54,214 nucleotides of DNA from Thermomicrobiales bacterium (lineage in GTDB: Bacteria > Chloroflexota > Chloroflexia > Thermomicrobiales > UBA6265), in the NCBI GenBank assembly GCA_020432165.1, contig JAGQGU010000001.1, positions 1-54,214 on the forward strand. Reading direction: 5' to 3'. The notes under the pieces are model-generated. The model saw nothing but the letters and a program-made list of their open reading frames with translations, did not search any database and had not been told where the DNA came from. Made by a program: the position numbers and the translations under genes. Positions 9,181-17,815 of the stretch are shown one piece after another. Position 1 is the stretch's first letter, and each line of letters opens with the position of its first letter.

Positions 9181-9304
9181 GGTCCATCCTTGCGTAAGGA
9201 AAAAGGTGAACACCATATTCGTCACCTGTATTCTGACTGTAATTCTACCGGTTCCAGTGCATCATCTGGACGGGAAAACTCTGCCAGTTCGGGTAGTGCG
9301 GCTA

Positions 9305-9310
9305 TACAAT
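9305..9310 (+). promoter_or_regulatory. Candidate -10 element of the acyl-CoA carboxylase operon
   Basis: TACAAT within TATACAAT lies 35 bp before the carboxyltransferase ATG. A weak -35 (CTGCCA, 9281-9286) is 18 bp upstream. The spacing to the start leaves room for the GGAAAGGA ribosome binding site. Confidence 0.4.
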
Positions 9311-9345
9311 CTGATCAATGAATACATCGGGAAAGGAACCGGCTC

Positions 9346-10899
9346 ATGACCGAAACCGCAGACGCCAAGTACCAGCATCTCGCCGAACTTCGTGAGGAGA
9401 TTGAAGCGATCCACACCGATGCTGCTACAAAGCAGCAGAAGCGTAACAAGCGTAGCGCCATGGAGCGTGTGCTCTCACTCTTGGATGAAGGTTCGTTCGT
9501 AGAGTTGGATGCGATGGTCAAGCATCGCGCGCACGATTTCGGTATGGATGCAAAGCGTCCACTTGGCGATGGTGTCGTCACCGGCTTTGGTACGATCGAT
9601 GGTCGACGTGTCGGCATCTTTTCCCAGGACTTCACGATCTTCGGTGGCTCCCTTGGCGAGGTCTTCGCCGAAAAGATGGTGAAGATGATGGATGGTGCCG
9701 AGATGTATGGCTGTCCGATCATCGGCATCAACGATTCCGCCGGTGCCCGTATTCAGGAGGGCGTCGAAGGTCTTGCGGGTTATGGTGAGGTTTTCTACCG
9801 TAACGTGCGCGCCAGTGGCGTCATTCCGCAAATCTCGATCATTGTCGGGCCTTGCGCTGGTGGCGCGGTCTATTCGCCTGCCATGACTGATTTCATCTTT
9901 ATGGTGAACGATATCAGCCAGATGTTTATCACCGGTCCCGACGTGATCAAAACGGTCACGGGTGAAACCGTCACGCTGGAGGCACTCGGTGGTGCCACCA
10001 CTCATACATCCCAGAGTGGTGTCGCGCACTTCCGTGCCGCCGATGAAGATGATCTGAACGATCAGATTCGCCAGTTGCTCAGCTATCTGCCTTCCAACAA
10101 TCTCGAGGATCCACCGTATTACGCACCTGAGGATGACGCAGACCGGCTTCTGCCAGAACTGAAGGAGATTGTTCCGGAGAATACGAGTCGACCCTATGAT
10201 GTTCTCAAGGTGATTCAGGCGCTTGTTGATGATGAAGACTTCATGGAAGTGCAGCCGGAATATGCGCCGAATATTGTCATTGGGTATGCACGACTGGATG
10301 GACACGTCGTCGGCATCGTGGCCAATCAGCCTTCGGTGCTGGCCGGTACGCTGGATATCAATGCCAGCGTGAAAGCTGCGCGTTTTGTCCGCACCTGCGA
10401 TGCCTACAACATACCTCTGGTGGTGCTCGAGGATGTCCCCGGATTCCTGCCTGGTACCGATCAGGAGTACAACGGTATCATCCGCCACGGCTCCAAACTG
10501 CTCTATGCCTTTGCGGAGGCGACCGTGCCACGGGTCACGGTTATTCTGCGCAAGGCGTATGGCGGTGCGTACGTGGTCATGAACTCGCGGCACATTGGCG
10601 CCGATTTCGTCTGCGCCTGGCCGATGGCCGAGATCGCTGTGATGGGTCCGGACGCAGCGGTCAACCTGGTCTTCCGCCGGGAATTGGCAGGGTTGGATGA
10701 TCCTGCACCGCGACGTCGGGAACTCATTGCCGAATATGAAGAGCTCTTCGCCAGTCCATATCAGGCGGCCGGTCGTGGCTATATCGATGATGTCATCGAT
10801 CCTGTGGATACGCGTGTCTGGCTGATTCGGTCACTTGATATCGCTCGTTCCAAGCGGGTGAATGCACCGAAACGCAAGCATGGGAATATCCCGCTATGA
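9346..10899 (+). CDS. Acyl-CoA carboxylase, carboxyltransferase (beta) subunit
   Basis: A 517-residue biotin-dependent carboxyltransferase, as in propionyl-CoA or acetyl/acyl-CoA carboxylases. It has the two crotonase-like halves of PccB/AccD proteins: DGVVTGFGTIDGRRV near 80, the oxyanion segment GINDSAGARIQEGV near 125, GPCAGGAVYSPAMTDF near 167, and in the C-terminal half DVPGFLPGTDQE and RKAYGGAYVVM. It transfers carboxylate from carboxybiotin to an acyl-CoA. The biotin carboxylase/BCCP alpha subunit is not in this window and must be elsewhere. The next gene, an epsilon-like subunit, overlaps it by 4 bp. Propionyl-CoA is the likeliest substrate by overall similarity, unproven. Confidence 0.9.
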   Translation: MTETADAKYQHLAELREEIEAIHTDAATKQQKRNKRSAMERVLSLLDEGSFVELDAMVKHRAHDFGMDAKRPLGDGVVTGFGTIDGRRVGIFSQDFTIFGGSLGEVFAEKMVKMMDGAEMYGCPIIGINDSAGARIQEGVEGLAGYGEVFYRNVRASGVIPQISIIVGPCAGGAVYSPAMTDFIFMVNDISQMFITGPDVIKTVTGETVTLEALGGATTHTSQSGVAHFRAADEDDLNDQIRQLLSYLPSNNLEDPPYYAPEDDADRLLPELKEIVPENTSRPYDVLKVIQALVDDEDFMEVQPEYAPNIVIGYARLDGHVVGIVANQPSVLAGTLDINASVKAARFVRTCDAYNIPLVVLEDVPGFLPGTDQEYNGIIRHGSKLLYAFAEATVPRVTVILRKAYGGAYVVMNSRHIGADFVCAWPMAEIAVMGPDAAVNLVFRRELAGLDDPAPRRRELIAEYEELFASPYQAAGRGYIDDVIDPVDTRVWLIRSLDIARSKRVNAPKRKHGNIPL

Positions 10900-11096
10900 G
10901 TGATGATGCAATTCGCATAGAGATTACGCCCGAACCATCGCCGCAAGAGTTGGCGGCCATTGCGGCCGCGGTGAGCAGCACGCTTGCACAGGCGGCCGAA
11001 CCGGTTGACACTGCACCCAGAGTACAGAATCCGTGGCGCGAAGCTGGTAAACGCGAAGCGCTGCGGACTATGACCTGGGAGAAGGCCACGTGGTAG
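10896..11096 (+). CDS. Acyl-CoA carboxylase epsilon-like small subunit
   Basis: A 66-residue protein starting in an ATGA overlap with the beta subunit gene. It has the composition of actinobacterial AccE/PccE epsilon subunits: a short beta strand (IRIEITP), a PSPQELAAIAAAV helix, an acidic/proline linker and a terminal NPWREAGKREALR segment. Epsilon subunits bind the beta subunit and raise carboxylase activity. The position and helix pattern support the call, though sequences of this family are weakly conserved. The following GTG start of the gamma-glutamyltransferase lies inside its last codons. Confidence 0.75.
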   Translation: MSDDAIRIEITPEPSPQELAAIAAAVSSTLAQAAEPVDTAPRVQNPWREAGKREALRTMTWEKATW

Positions 11097-12730
11097 CTGG
11101 ATTTGGTTCGAATAAGACCGCCGATTTCGCTCGTCGCCGTGCGTTCCCGTTTTATGGCGAGCAGGGGATGGTGGCTGCTGCGCATCCGCTGGCGGTTGAG
11201 GCAGGGCTGGAGATTCTCCACCGCGGCGGGAATGCATTCGATGTGGCCGTCGCTACCGGGCTCGCTGCCGCGGTCGTGATACCGGAGATGTGCGGGCTCG
11301 GCGGTGAACTCTTTGCTGTCTATTCGGTAGGTGGGCAGAGGCCGCTGGCGATTCAGGCGAGTGGTCGTTCTGCGCGCGGTGCCAGTTACGAGCTCATGGC
11401 GGAGATCGGTGGCGATCATATGCCATACGCCGGTCCGCACTCCATTGCCGTACCAGGTATGGTAGATGCCTATTTCCATTTGTTGGAACGCCACGGCACC
11501 ATGAGCTTCGCCGAGGTGGCTGAACCAGCCATAGATCTGGCCCGGAATGGCTATTCACTCCAACCACAGGGTGCGCTGGCGATCGCGGCCAATGCTTCCT
11601 TGTTGGCGCAGGATCCCGCCGCTGCTGCGATATTCCTCGTGCACGGTACGAATCCGACACCTGGCAGCCGCATCGTGCAATCGGATCTCGCCAATACACT
11701 GGAGATGCTCGGTCGCGATGGTCCGGAAGCCTTCTATTCCGGTGATATCGCGGCGCGGATGGTTGACTATCTACAATCGCTGGGCAGCAAGTTTGAGATT
11801 GCTGATTTTGCCGCCTACGAATCTGACTTCTCGCAGCCTTACCACACCACCTATCGTGGCCAGACCATCTATCAAACAGCACTCCCGTCACAAGGAATCA
11901 TGATGCTGGAGGCGCTCAATATCCTTGAGCATCACGATTTGGCTGCACCGCAATCGGCCGATACTATCCACACCATGGTCGAGGCGAAGAAGCTTGCCTA
12001 TGCCGATCGCCTGGCCTATCTGGGTGATGGTGCAGCCAATCCGATTGATCTCATGCTCTCAAAGGAATTCGCGCGGCAGCGTGCCAGCGAGATCGACGCA
12101 ACACGCGCCCGCGATGATATCTCGGCTGGGCAACTCCACCTTGGCGACACGACCTATCTCTGTGCGGTCGATGCCAGCGGCAACATGGTCTCACTTATCC
12201 AGTCCGTTTCGGCAGCATTCGGTGCCGGTATCGTTGCTGGTGATACCGGTGTGGTGATGAATAATCGTGCTGGTCGTGGTTTCTCGCTCGATCCAACTCA
12301 TCCAAACGTCTATGCGCCAGGCAAGAAATCGATGCACACGCTGAATGCGTGGTTAGTCTCCGATGAAGAGGACCGACCGATTATGATCGGTGGCACACCG
12401 GGTGGCGATGGACAGTTGCAATGGAATATACAGGCGATCGTCGGCGTGATTGATGCCGGATACGATGTCCAGCAGGCGATCGAACAACCGCGCTGGACAA
12501 GCTGGCCAGGCACCGATCCCTCCACCATCGCCAATCCGTTTGAGTTGCGACTTGAGGATCGCGTGCCATTAGCGGTACGGGATGAACTTGCTGCTCGCGG
12601 ACATCGTGTGGTCATCCAGCCGTCGTGGGGTGGCGGCGGGGCGATGCAGATCATCGCGCGCGATCCCGAATCCGGGCTTCTCATTGGCGGTTCCGATGCC
12701 AGAGTGGAAGGAACCGTACTCGGTCGCTGA
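11090..12730 (+). CDS. Gamma-glutamyltransferase family Ntn-hydrolase
   Basis: A 546-residue member of the GGT family (MEROPS T03). It would hydrolyse or transfer the gamma-glutamyl group of glutathione-like compounds, or act as a cephalosporin-acylase-type amidase. Seen are the N-terminal GMVAAAHPLAVEAG segment, a GGNAFDVAVAT block near 46, the GTG-start region without a signal peptide (so probably cytoplasmic), and the self-processing site GDTTYLCAVD with Thr354 as predicted nucleophile. GGTPGGDGQLQ near 440 matches the small-subunit GG loop. The family's usual HT(T/S)H context is DTTY here, which suggests a substrate other than glutathione. The start overlaps the epsilon-like gene. Confidence 0.88.
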   Translation: MVAGFGSNKTADFARRRAFPFYGEQGMVAAAHPLAVEAGLEILHRGGNAFDVAVATGLAAAVVIPEMCGLGGELFAVYSVGGQRPLAIQASGRSARGASYELMAEIGGDHMPYAGPHSIAVPGMVDAYFHLLERHGTMSFAEVAEPAIDLARNGYSLQPQGALAIAANASLLAQDPAAAAIFLVHGTNPTPGSRIVQSDLANTLEMLGRDGPEAFYSGDIAARMVDYLQSLGSKFEIADFAAYESDFSQPYHTTYRGQTIYQTALPSQGIMMLEALNILEHHDLAAPQSADTIHTMVEAKKLAYADRLAYLGDGAANPIDLMLSKEFARQRASEIDATRARDDISAGQLHLGDTTYLCAVDASGNMVSLIQSVSAAFGAGIVAGDTGVVMNNRAGRGFSLDPTHPNVYAPGKKSMHTLNAWLVSDEEDRPIMIGGTPGGDGQLQWNIQAIVGVIDAGYDVQQAIEQPRWTSWPGTDPSTIANPFELRLEDRVPLAVRDELAARGHRVVIQPSWGGGGAMQIIARDPESGLLIGGSDARVEGTVLGR

Positions 12731-12802
12731 CCACCCCTTCCATTCGTTATTGTCAATCTGTATGATGGTCCGTGTTGTACTTTTCGTCGAAAGGAATCAC
12801 CC

Positions 12803-14182
12803 GTGACCAGTCTGCCAGGTTTTGCCGCAACGAGTAGTGAGCTGGAGGAATACGGTCGTTCTTTGCGCGCCGCTTTACCAAGGCGCGATCATGCTGCTTT
12901 GATGCTCCCTGAACGAGACTCCCTCGCTATCATGGAACAGCAACACGCTGACCGCTTGCAGGACCTGATTCCGGTACGAGTCGGGCGCATGCTGGAATCG
13001 CCCTTTGCTTTCTACCGGGGAAGTGCTGCGCTCATGGCGCACGACCTGGCGAATGCGGCGACCACCGGAATCGAGGTTGTGGCATGCGGCGATGCCCATA
13101 TCTCCAATTTCGGTTGGTATGGCACACCGGAACGTTCATTGGCCTTCGATCTCAACGATTTCGATGAGGCCAGCAATGCTCCATGGGAATGGGATGTCAA
13201 ACGCCTGGCTACCAGTGGCTACCTCGCCGCCCTGGAGAACAACCTCTCAGCTGATACGGCCAAAGAGATAGCCCGGGCTGCCGCAACTTCGTATCGAACA
13301 ATGCTGGCGAAACTCATGCAGCAGACGCCGTTGGATCGGTACTACGCCCGTGTGGATTCTACGTTGATGGAATCGCATCTCCGCGGTAGCGCTCGCCAGA
13401 TCGTGAAGAAGAGCATAAGTAAGGCTCGCCGAAACACCTCGGAACGTGTGCTGGACAAGATCGGCGTTGTTGAAACGGATGGCGTGCTCCGTATTGTGGA
13501 TAATCCTCCGATTCTTGTTCACCAACCTTCTGCGACGGTGGAAGGGGCCCAGGAACTGGTCTTCCATTTCCTCAATACGGTCCGGGCCGATATCGCGGTG
13601 CTGCTTTCACACTACACGTTGATGGATGTCGCTTTGCGAGTCGTAGGCGTTGGCAGTGTCGGCACCAGGTGCTACATCCTGCTGTTGCGGGGACCATCTG
13701 GCGAAGCGTTCTTCTTGCAGATCAAGGAAGCACCGAAGACGGTGCTGGAAACATTTGGCAATCGTCCGCCACGCCTCCTCGGTCGCGTTTTGGAGCAGGG
13801 CGATGGTTTTAACGGTCGCCGCATTGTGGCTAGTCAGCGTGTTCTGCAGGCAACGTCCGATCCATTCCTGGGATACTTCCATGTCCAGGGACGCGATTTT
13901 TACGTCCGCCAGTTCCGCGACATGAAAGGTGCTGTGGATATTGCCCAGCTGGATGCCAACCTGCTCTCGCAATACGTCCAACTCTGTGGAGCTTTATTGG
14001 CGCGCGGTCACAGCCAAAGTCCAACAGCCGGCATCATCCATGGCTATCTTGATGGCAGCAAACGATTCGACAATGCCATCGCCGATTGGTCTGCCGCCTA
14101 CGCTGAGGTCGTCTTGAGCGATTTTGAGGTACTGCAGAATGCGGTGAAAGAGGGGAGAGTTCCAGCGGAACGTGGACTCTAG
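12803..14182 (+). CDS. DUF2252 protein (kinase-like fold)
   Basis: A 459-residue cytoplasmic protein of the DUF2252 family, distantly related to aminoglycoside-phosphotransferase/protein-kinase-like folds. Typical blocks are RMLESPFAFYRGSA near 55-70, GDAHISNFGWYGTPE (~93-107) and AFDLNDFDEASNAPWEWDVKRLATS (~111-135); the family shares an acidic DLNDFD cluster and a GDAHxxNF motif. The substrate is unknown. The GTG start has AAAGGA 7 nt upstream. The gene stands between the GGT gene and the phosphohexomutase with its own gap on both sides, so it may be monocistronic. Confidence 0.85.
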   Translation: MTSLPGFAATSSELEEYGRSLRAALPRRDHAALMLPERDSLAIMEQQHADRLQDLIPVRVGRMLESPFAFYRGSAALMAHDLANAATTGIEVVACGDAHISNFGWYGTPERSLAFDLNDFDEASNAPWEWDVKRLATSGYLAALENNLSADTAKEIARAAATSYRTMLAKLMQQTPLDRYYARVDSTLMESHLRGSARQIVKKSISKARRNTSERVLDKIGVVETDGVLRIVDNPPILVHQPSATVEGAQELVFHFLNTVRADIAVLLSHYTLMDVALRVVGVGSVGTRCYILLLRGPSGEAFFLQIKEAPKTVLETFGNRPPRLLGRVLEQGDGFNGRRIVASQRVLQATSDPFLGYFHVQGRDFYVRQFRDMKGAVDIAQLDANLLSQYVQLCGALLARGHSQSPTAGIIHGYLDGSKRFDNAIADWSAAYAEVVLSDFEVLQNAVKEGRVPAERGL

Positions 14183-14221
14183 GAGCACCCCAGCATCGCA
14201 TTCCGGGGTATGATTCTCTCG

Positions 14222-14229
14222 TATACAAT
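14222..14229 (+). promoter_or_regulatory. Candidate -10 element (TATACAAT) of the phosphohexomutase operon
   Basis: TATACAAT lies 35 bp before the ATG at 14265, the same distance as the identical octamer before the carboxyltransferase gene. The -35 region (TTCCGG, 17 bp upstream of TACAAT) is poor. Confidence 0.4.
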
Positions 14230-14264
14230 TTCTGTCTTCGTGAAGCGGATATACGGGAGGAAAC

Positions 14265-15641
14265 ATGGTCGACGCGAATCTTGCCCCACTTGATCCAGCC
14301 GTTGGTGAACTCTTTAAAGCCTACGATATCCGCGGATTGGTCCCGCAGGAGATGGATGCTACGACTGCCTATCGCATTGGTCGGGCGCTGGTAGCATTTC
14401 TCGATGTCGATACCGTTTGTGTTGGTCGGGATATGCGCGTATCCGGTCCGGAACTGCAAGCGGAGTTGATGCGCGGCATCACAGAGCAGGGCGCGAATGT
14501 CGTCGATATCGGGCTTGTCAGCACAGATACGCTCTACTTTGCTGTTGGTAAGTATGGTTATGCGGCTGGTGTGATGATCACCGCCAGCCACAACCCGGCT
14601 GGCTACAACGGATTCAAGATCTGCAAGGAAGAGGCCAGGGCCCTCAGCCTCGATACGGGTATTGGCGATATCCGCGATATGGTGGTCAGCGGCGAGATCG
14701 GTGTCCCGCGGGGGCCAGTAGGGACTATCACCGAGCGTGATGTCACCGGCGCTTATGCCGAGCATGCGCTGAGCATGATCGATATCAGCACGATCAAACC
14801 CCTAAAGATCGCGGTCGACGCTGGCAATGGCATGGCTGGCAAACTTGCACCGGCGGTCTTCGCTCAGCTCCCGATCGAGATCGTACCTCTCTACTTCGAG
14901 CTTGATGGTACTTTCCCGAATCACGAAGCAAACCCGATCGAGCCCGAGAATATCCGTGATTTGCAGCGCGCCGTGGTCGAACATAACTGCGATCTGGGTG
15001 TTGCCTTTGATGGCGATGCTGACCGCATGTTCCTGGTCGATGAGAATGGCACGTTTATTGGTGGCGATATGACACTCGCCATGGTCGCGATCCAGATGCT
15101 GAAGAAGCATCCGGGCTCAGCGATTGTCTACAACCTCATTTGCAGCCGCACCGTACCGGAAGTGATCGAGGAGCATGGCGGAAGGCCCATCCGTAGCCGC
15201 GTTGGTCACTCCTACATCAAACCGCTCATGCGGGAAGAGGATGCGGTGTTTGGTGGTGAGCACAGTGGTCACTTCTACTTCCGCGATAACTGGTATGCCG
15301 ATAGCGGCCTCATCGCCATGCTGACGGTTGTTGAGCTGGTATCGGAGCGTGACGAATCGTTGGCCAGTATTCTCGCTCCCATCGATAGTCGTGTGCGCTC
15401 CGGTGAGATCAACACGGAAGTGGCGGACGCCAAAGCGGTTGTCGACAGAATTGAGGCGTTCTACGCCGCCCAAGGCGCCACGATCGATCATCTCGATGGT
15501 TTGACCGTTGAGTTCGATAACTGGTGGTTCAATATCCGCGGTTCGAACACCCAGCCGTTGCTGCGACTGAATGTTGAGGCCGATGACACTCCGCTTTTGG
15601 AAGAGAAAACCGCCGAGGTCGTGGACATGGTGCGTAGCTAA
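14265..15641 (+). CDS. Phosphomannomutase/phosphoglucomutase
   Basis: A 458-residue alpha-D-phosphohexomutase interconverting hexose 6- and 1-phosphates for GDP-mannose or UDP-glucose synthesis. All four family elements are present: YDIRG near 20-24, the phosphoserine loop ITASHNP with Ser108, the metal loop DGDADR at about 249-254, and the sugar-binding loop GEHSGH near 331. The C-terminal phosphate loop is RGSNTQPLLRLN. The length is normal for AlgC/ManB-type enzymes. Its TAA stop overlaps the next start (TAATG), so the acetyltransferase-DUF402 fusion is co-translated. GGGAGG precedes the ATG. Confidence 0.93.
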   Translation: MVDANLAPLDPAVGELFKAYDIRGLVPQEMDATTAYRIGRALVAFLDVDTVCVGRDMRVSGPELQAELMRGITEQGANVVDIGLVSTDTLYFAVGKYGYAAGVMITASHNPAGYNGFKICKEEARALSLDTGIGDIRDMVVSGEIGVPRGPVGTITERDVTGAYAEHALSMIDISTIKPLKIAVDAGNGMAGKLAPAVFAQLPIEIVPLYFELDGTFPNHEANPIEPENIRDLQRAVVEHNCDLGVAFDGDADRMFLVDENGTFIGGDMTLAMVAIQMLKKHPGSAIVYNLICSRTVPEVIEEHGGRPIRSRVGHSYIKPLMREEDAVFGGEHSGHFYFRDNWYADSGLIAMLTVVELVSERDESLASILAPIDSRVRSGEINTEVADAKAVVDRIEAFYAAQGATIDHLDGLTVEFDNWWFNIRGSNTQPLLRLNVEADDTPLLEEKTAEVVDMVRS

Positions 15642-16657
15642 TGCTCACCGCGCGTCTGGCCATTCCCAATGATGCCGCGCGTATCGCTGAAATCTATAAC
15701 CAGGGTATTGAAGATCGCATTGCGACCTTCGAGACAGAGTTGCGGACGGTTGAGGCCGTCCGCTCCTGGTTTTCGCGACCCTATCCCATTGTCGTGGTGG
15801 AGCGCGAAGGCGAAGTCATTGCCTGGGCGAATGCATCGGAGTACAGGGCTCGTGCCTGTTACGCCCAGAACTGCGAGTTCTCTGTCTACGTCGACAGATC
15901 TGTGCGCGGTAGTGGTGCCGGCACACTTGCCATGCGCACACTCATCACCGAAGCAACTACATCTGGGTATCACAAGCTGATCAGTCGTGTCTTTGTCGAG
16001 AACGAAGCCAGTCTGGGGATGTTGGCGAAGGTCGGATTCCGTCAGGTCGGTCTGTATCGCGAACATGGGCAGCTGGACGGTGTCTGGCGCGATGTCGTGA
16101 TCGTGGAGTGTATCCTCGGTGACCGGAATGGATCCCGGATGGCGATGCATTCCGGCCAGCATGTCACCATCGTCAAGCAGCACTTTCGCGATGAGAAGCC
16201 GTCGATCTCCTATTCAGGTGTGGTTCTTCCGTACACCAACGGGAACTGGCTGGCATTCGCCTGCACATGGACTTTGCCGGATATGAACGTGGATGGGGTT
16301 CGATACGAAACCGGAGGTCGATTGATCGAGTACTTTGCACCGGACAAGCGGTACAACATCTTCCGCGTCTACGATCGGGCGGGGATTGTCACCGGACTCT
16401 ACGGCAATGTGACTGCACCGATTTTCTTTGCGCCGAACTCAGCCGACGATCCGGTGCTAACCTGGATCGATCAGTATCTGGACGTGATCAAGCTACCAGA
16501 TGGTAGCGTGCATCTGCTTGATGAGGACGAGTATCTCGCCACGGGCATTCCCCAGACTGATCCTGTGCTCGATGCCGAGATTCGCGCTGCGGCCGCTGAG
16601 CTGATTGTGGAACTAGAGTCAGGTCGATGGGATGATGTGCCAGGAAGCTCCGCATAG
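15641..16657 (+). CDS. GNAT acetyltransferase fused to a DUF402 domain
   Basis: A 338-residue two-domain protein. Residues 1-~165 are a GNAT N-acetyltransferase of the phosphinothricin/ArsN type: IYNQGIEDRIATFET near 18-32, RGSGAG acetyl-CoA loop near 90, FVENEASLGMLAKVGF near 120, and a terminal DGVWRDVVIVE. Residues ~170-330 are DUF402 (GRLIEYFAPDKRYNIFRVYD, GLYGNVTAP, LPDGSVHLLDEDE), a fold known from nucleoside-diphosphate phosphatases and FAU-1-like RNA-binding proteins. I do not know this fusion. One continuous frame without a stop joins them. It is translationally coupled to the phosphohexomutase. The acetyl acceptor is unknown. Confidence 0.85.
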   Translation: MLTARLAIPNDAARIAEIYNQGIEDRIATFETELRTVEAVRSWFSRPYPIVVVEREGEVIAWANASEYRARACYAQNCEFSVYVDRSVRGSGAGTLAMRTLITEATTSGYHKLISRVFVENEASLGMLAKVGFRQVGLYREHGQLDGVWRDVVIVECILGDRNGSRMAMHSGQHVTIVKQHFRDEKPSISYSGVVLPYTNGNWLAFACTWTLPDMNVDGVRYETGGRLIEYFAPDKRYNIFRVYDRAGIVTGLYGNVTAPIFFAPNSADDPVLTWIDQYLDVIKLPDGSVHLLDEDEYLATGIPQTDPVLDAEIRAAAAELIVELESGRWDDVPGSSA

Positions 16658-16681
16658 GGGAACAGTATCCGCCCGCAGTAC

Positions 16682-17044
16682 CTAGAAGATTCCGGTGACG
16701 CCATCCCGAACGGAATCTGAGAACACGGTCGCCCACAGGAAGAGTCCGATCACAATTACGATCAGCGTTGCGGCCAACCAGCCCAACACGGCTCCGCGCG
16801 GACTCTCGTATACGGGCTCGTAAACACCGGTGTAGGGAGGGTACGGGGCAATTGTTGACTGATCGGGCACGGGCACAACCGCCATGGTGCTCGTATTGCC
16901 TGTATTCGGAATGGGCGTGAAAGCGGCTGTTTGCTGATTCTGATTCGCGGCGGTCACCATCGCCAGACTCGCTCCGCATTCCCTGCAGAAGAGATCCGTC
17001 GGTTCATTCACAGCACCACAATCGGGACAAGTCTTGTTGGCCAT
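16682..17044 (-). CDS. Zinc-ribbon membrane protein
   Basis: A 120-residue protein with an N-terminal zinc ribbon (CPDCGAVNEPTDLFCRECG, four cysteines at residues 5, 8, 20 and 23), then a Thr/Pro/Asn-rich linker (residues 30-80), then one membrane segment (LGWLAATLIVIVIGLFLWATV, near 88-108). This zinc_ribbon_2 plus tail-anchor layout is common in Gram-positive and Chloroflexota genomes without an assigned role. It lies 9 bp upstream-to-downstream of the PIN gene on the same strand and may share its transcript. Confidence 0.65.
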   Translation of the reverse strand: MANKTCPDCGAVNEPTDLFCRECGASLAMVTAANQNQQTAAFTPIPNTGNTSTMAVVPVPDQSTIAPYPPYTGVYEPVYESPRGAVLGWLAATLIVIVIGLFLWATVFSDSVRDGVTGIF

Positions 17045-17053
17045 TGCTCGCTC

Positions 17054-17458
17054 CTAGTTCGCTTCGGCGAGGAATGTCGTATCGACCACGAAGGCATCGG
17101 CCACACCCAGCTTCTCCATCACCACCAGGCTGACGGCATCGGTGTAGCTGAGTCCACGTGTGCTACGGCTGGTCATCACCATCGCTACGGCGCGGGCCTC
17201 GTCCTCCTCGGTTGCGTGATAGACAGCGAGGTGCTGATCGCGCAGGAACTGACGTGCTACCTCGGCCCCCGTCCCATCATTCAATAGCTGCACCACCTCG
17301 GCAAGCACCAGATTGGTTGTGAAGAGGCGATATCCCGCTTCCTGCAACCCTCGATATGCTGCCACCGCAGCATCGTGTGAGCGATCATTGCGATCCACCA
17401 ACGCCACAATCGCGCTGGCATCGACAAATGCGGTGGGAGCCTGCTGCGCGTCTGTCAT
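17054..17458 (-). CDS. PIN-domain toxin (VapC-like ribonuclease)
   Basis: A 134-residue PIN-domain protein, predicted metal-dependent ribonuclease. Conserved acidic residues fall where expected: Asp13 in FVDASAIVAL, Glu54 in TNLVLAEVV, Asp107 in SYTDAVSL and Asp126 in FVVDTTF. The gene follows a small HTH protein by 12 bp in the same direction, the standard antitoxin-toxin order. The target is probably tRNA or rRNA by analogy with VapC; nothing in the sequence tells which. Confidence 0.82.
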   Translation of the reverse strand: MTDAQQAPTAFVDASAIVALVDRNDRSHDAAVAAYRGLQEAGYRLFTTNLVLAEVVQLLNDGTGAEVARQFLRDQHLAVYHATEEDEARAVAMVMTSRSTRGLSYTDAVSLVVMEKLGVADAFVVDTTFLAEAN

Positions 17459-17470
17459 CGATTCTGCTCC

Positions 17471-17794
17471 CTACTTACCGCGGACACTGTCAGCGCGGTA
17501 GCTGGCAATACCATGCACAATATCCGAACCCGGTCCGGCCCCAATCCCAATCACTGCGTCCAGCGGTTTTGTCCGTTGGGCGGTACGGAGGCTCTTTAGG
17601 AATGCACCCTCGGAGGATTGCGTTGCCCCAAAGGCTTCCACCGCGGCGGCTTCAATGAACCACTGACCGCCGACTCGGCGACCCTGCAGCCGCCCTTCGC
17701 GCAAGTACCGTCGAACCTGTTCGGTGCTCCGGTTCAATTTCCTGGCGGTATCAGCGACACTGAGGGGGTCTTGATTCGTGGCGGTATAGTCCAT
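17471..17794 (-). CDS. Excisionase-type HTH antitoxin partner of the PIN toxin
   Basis: A 107-residue protein with an N-terminal excisionase/MerR-like winged HTH (LSVADTARKLNRSTEQVRRYLREGRLQGRRVGGQWFI, ~11-47). The polar C-terminal half would bind the toxin. Using a MerR/Xis-type DNA-binding domain in place of AbrB or RHH is less usual for PIN systems. AGGAGG lies 10 nt before the ATG. A short inverted repeat (17816-17830) upstream is a candidate operator for autoregulation. Confidence 0.72.
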   Translation of the reverse strand: MDYTATNQDPLSVADTARKLNRSTEQVRRYLREGRLQGRRVGGQWFIEAAAVEAFGATQSSEGAFLKSLRTAQRTKPLDAVIGIGAGPGSDIVHGIASYRADSVRGK

Positions 17795-17815
17795 AATGAA
17801 AGAGCCTCCTGGTGC

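Noticed and set aside
9475-10593. 372-codon open frame on the minus strand
   Set aside because: Antisense to the conserved carboxyltransferase gene; composition is that of a shadow frame.
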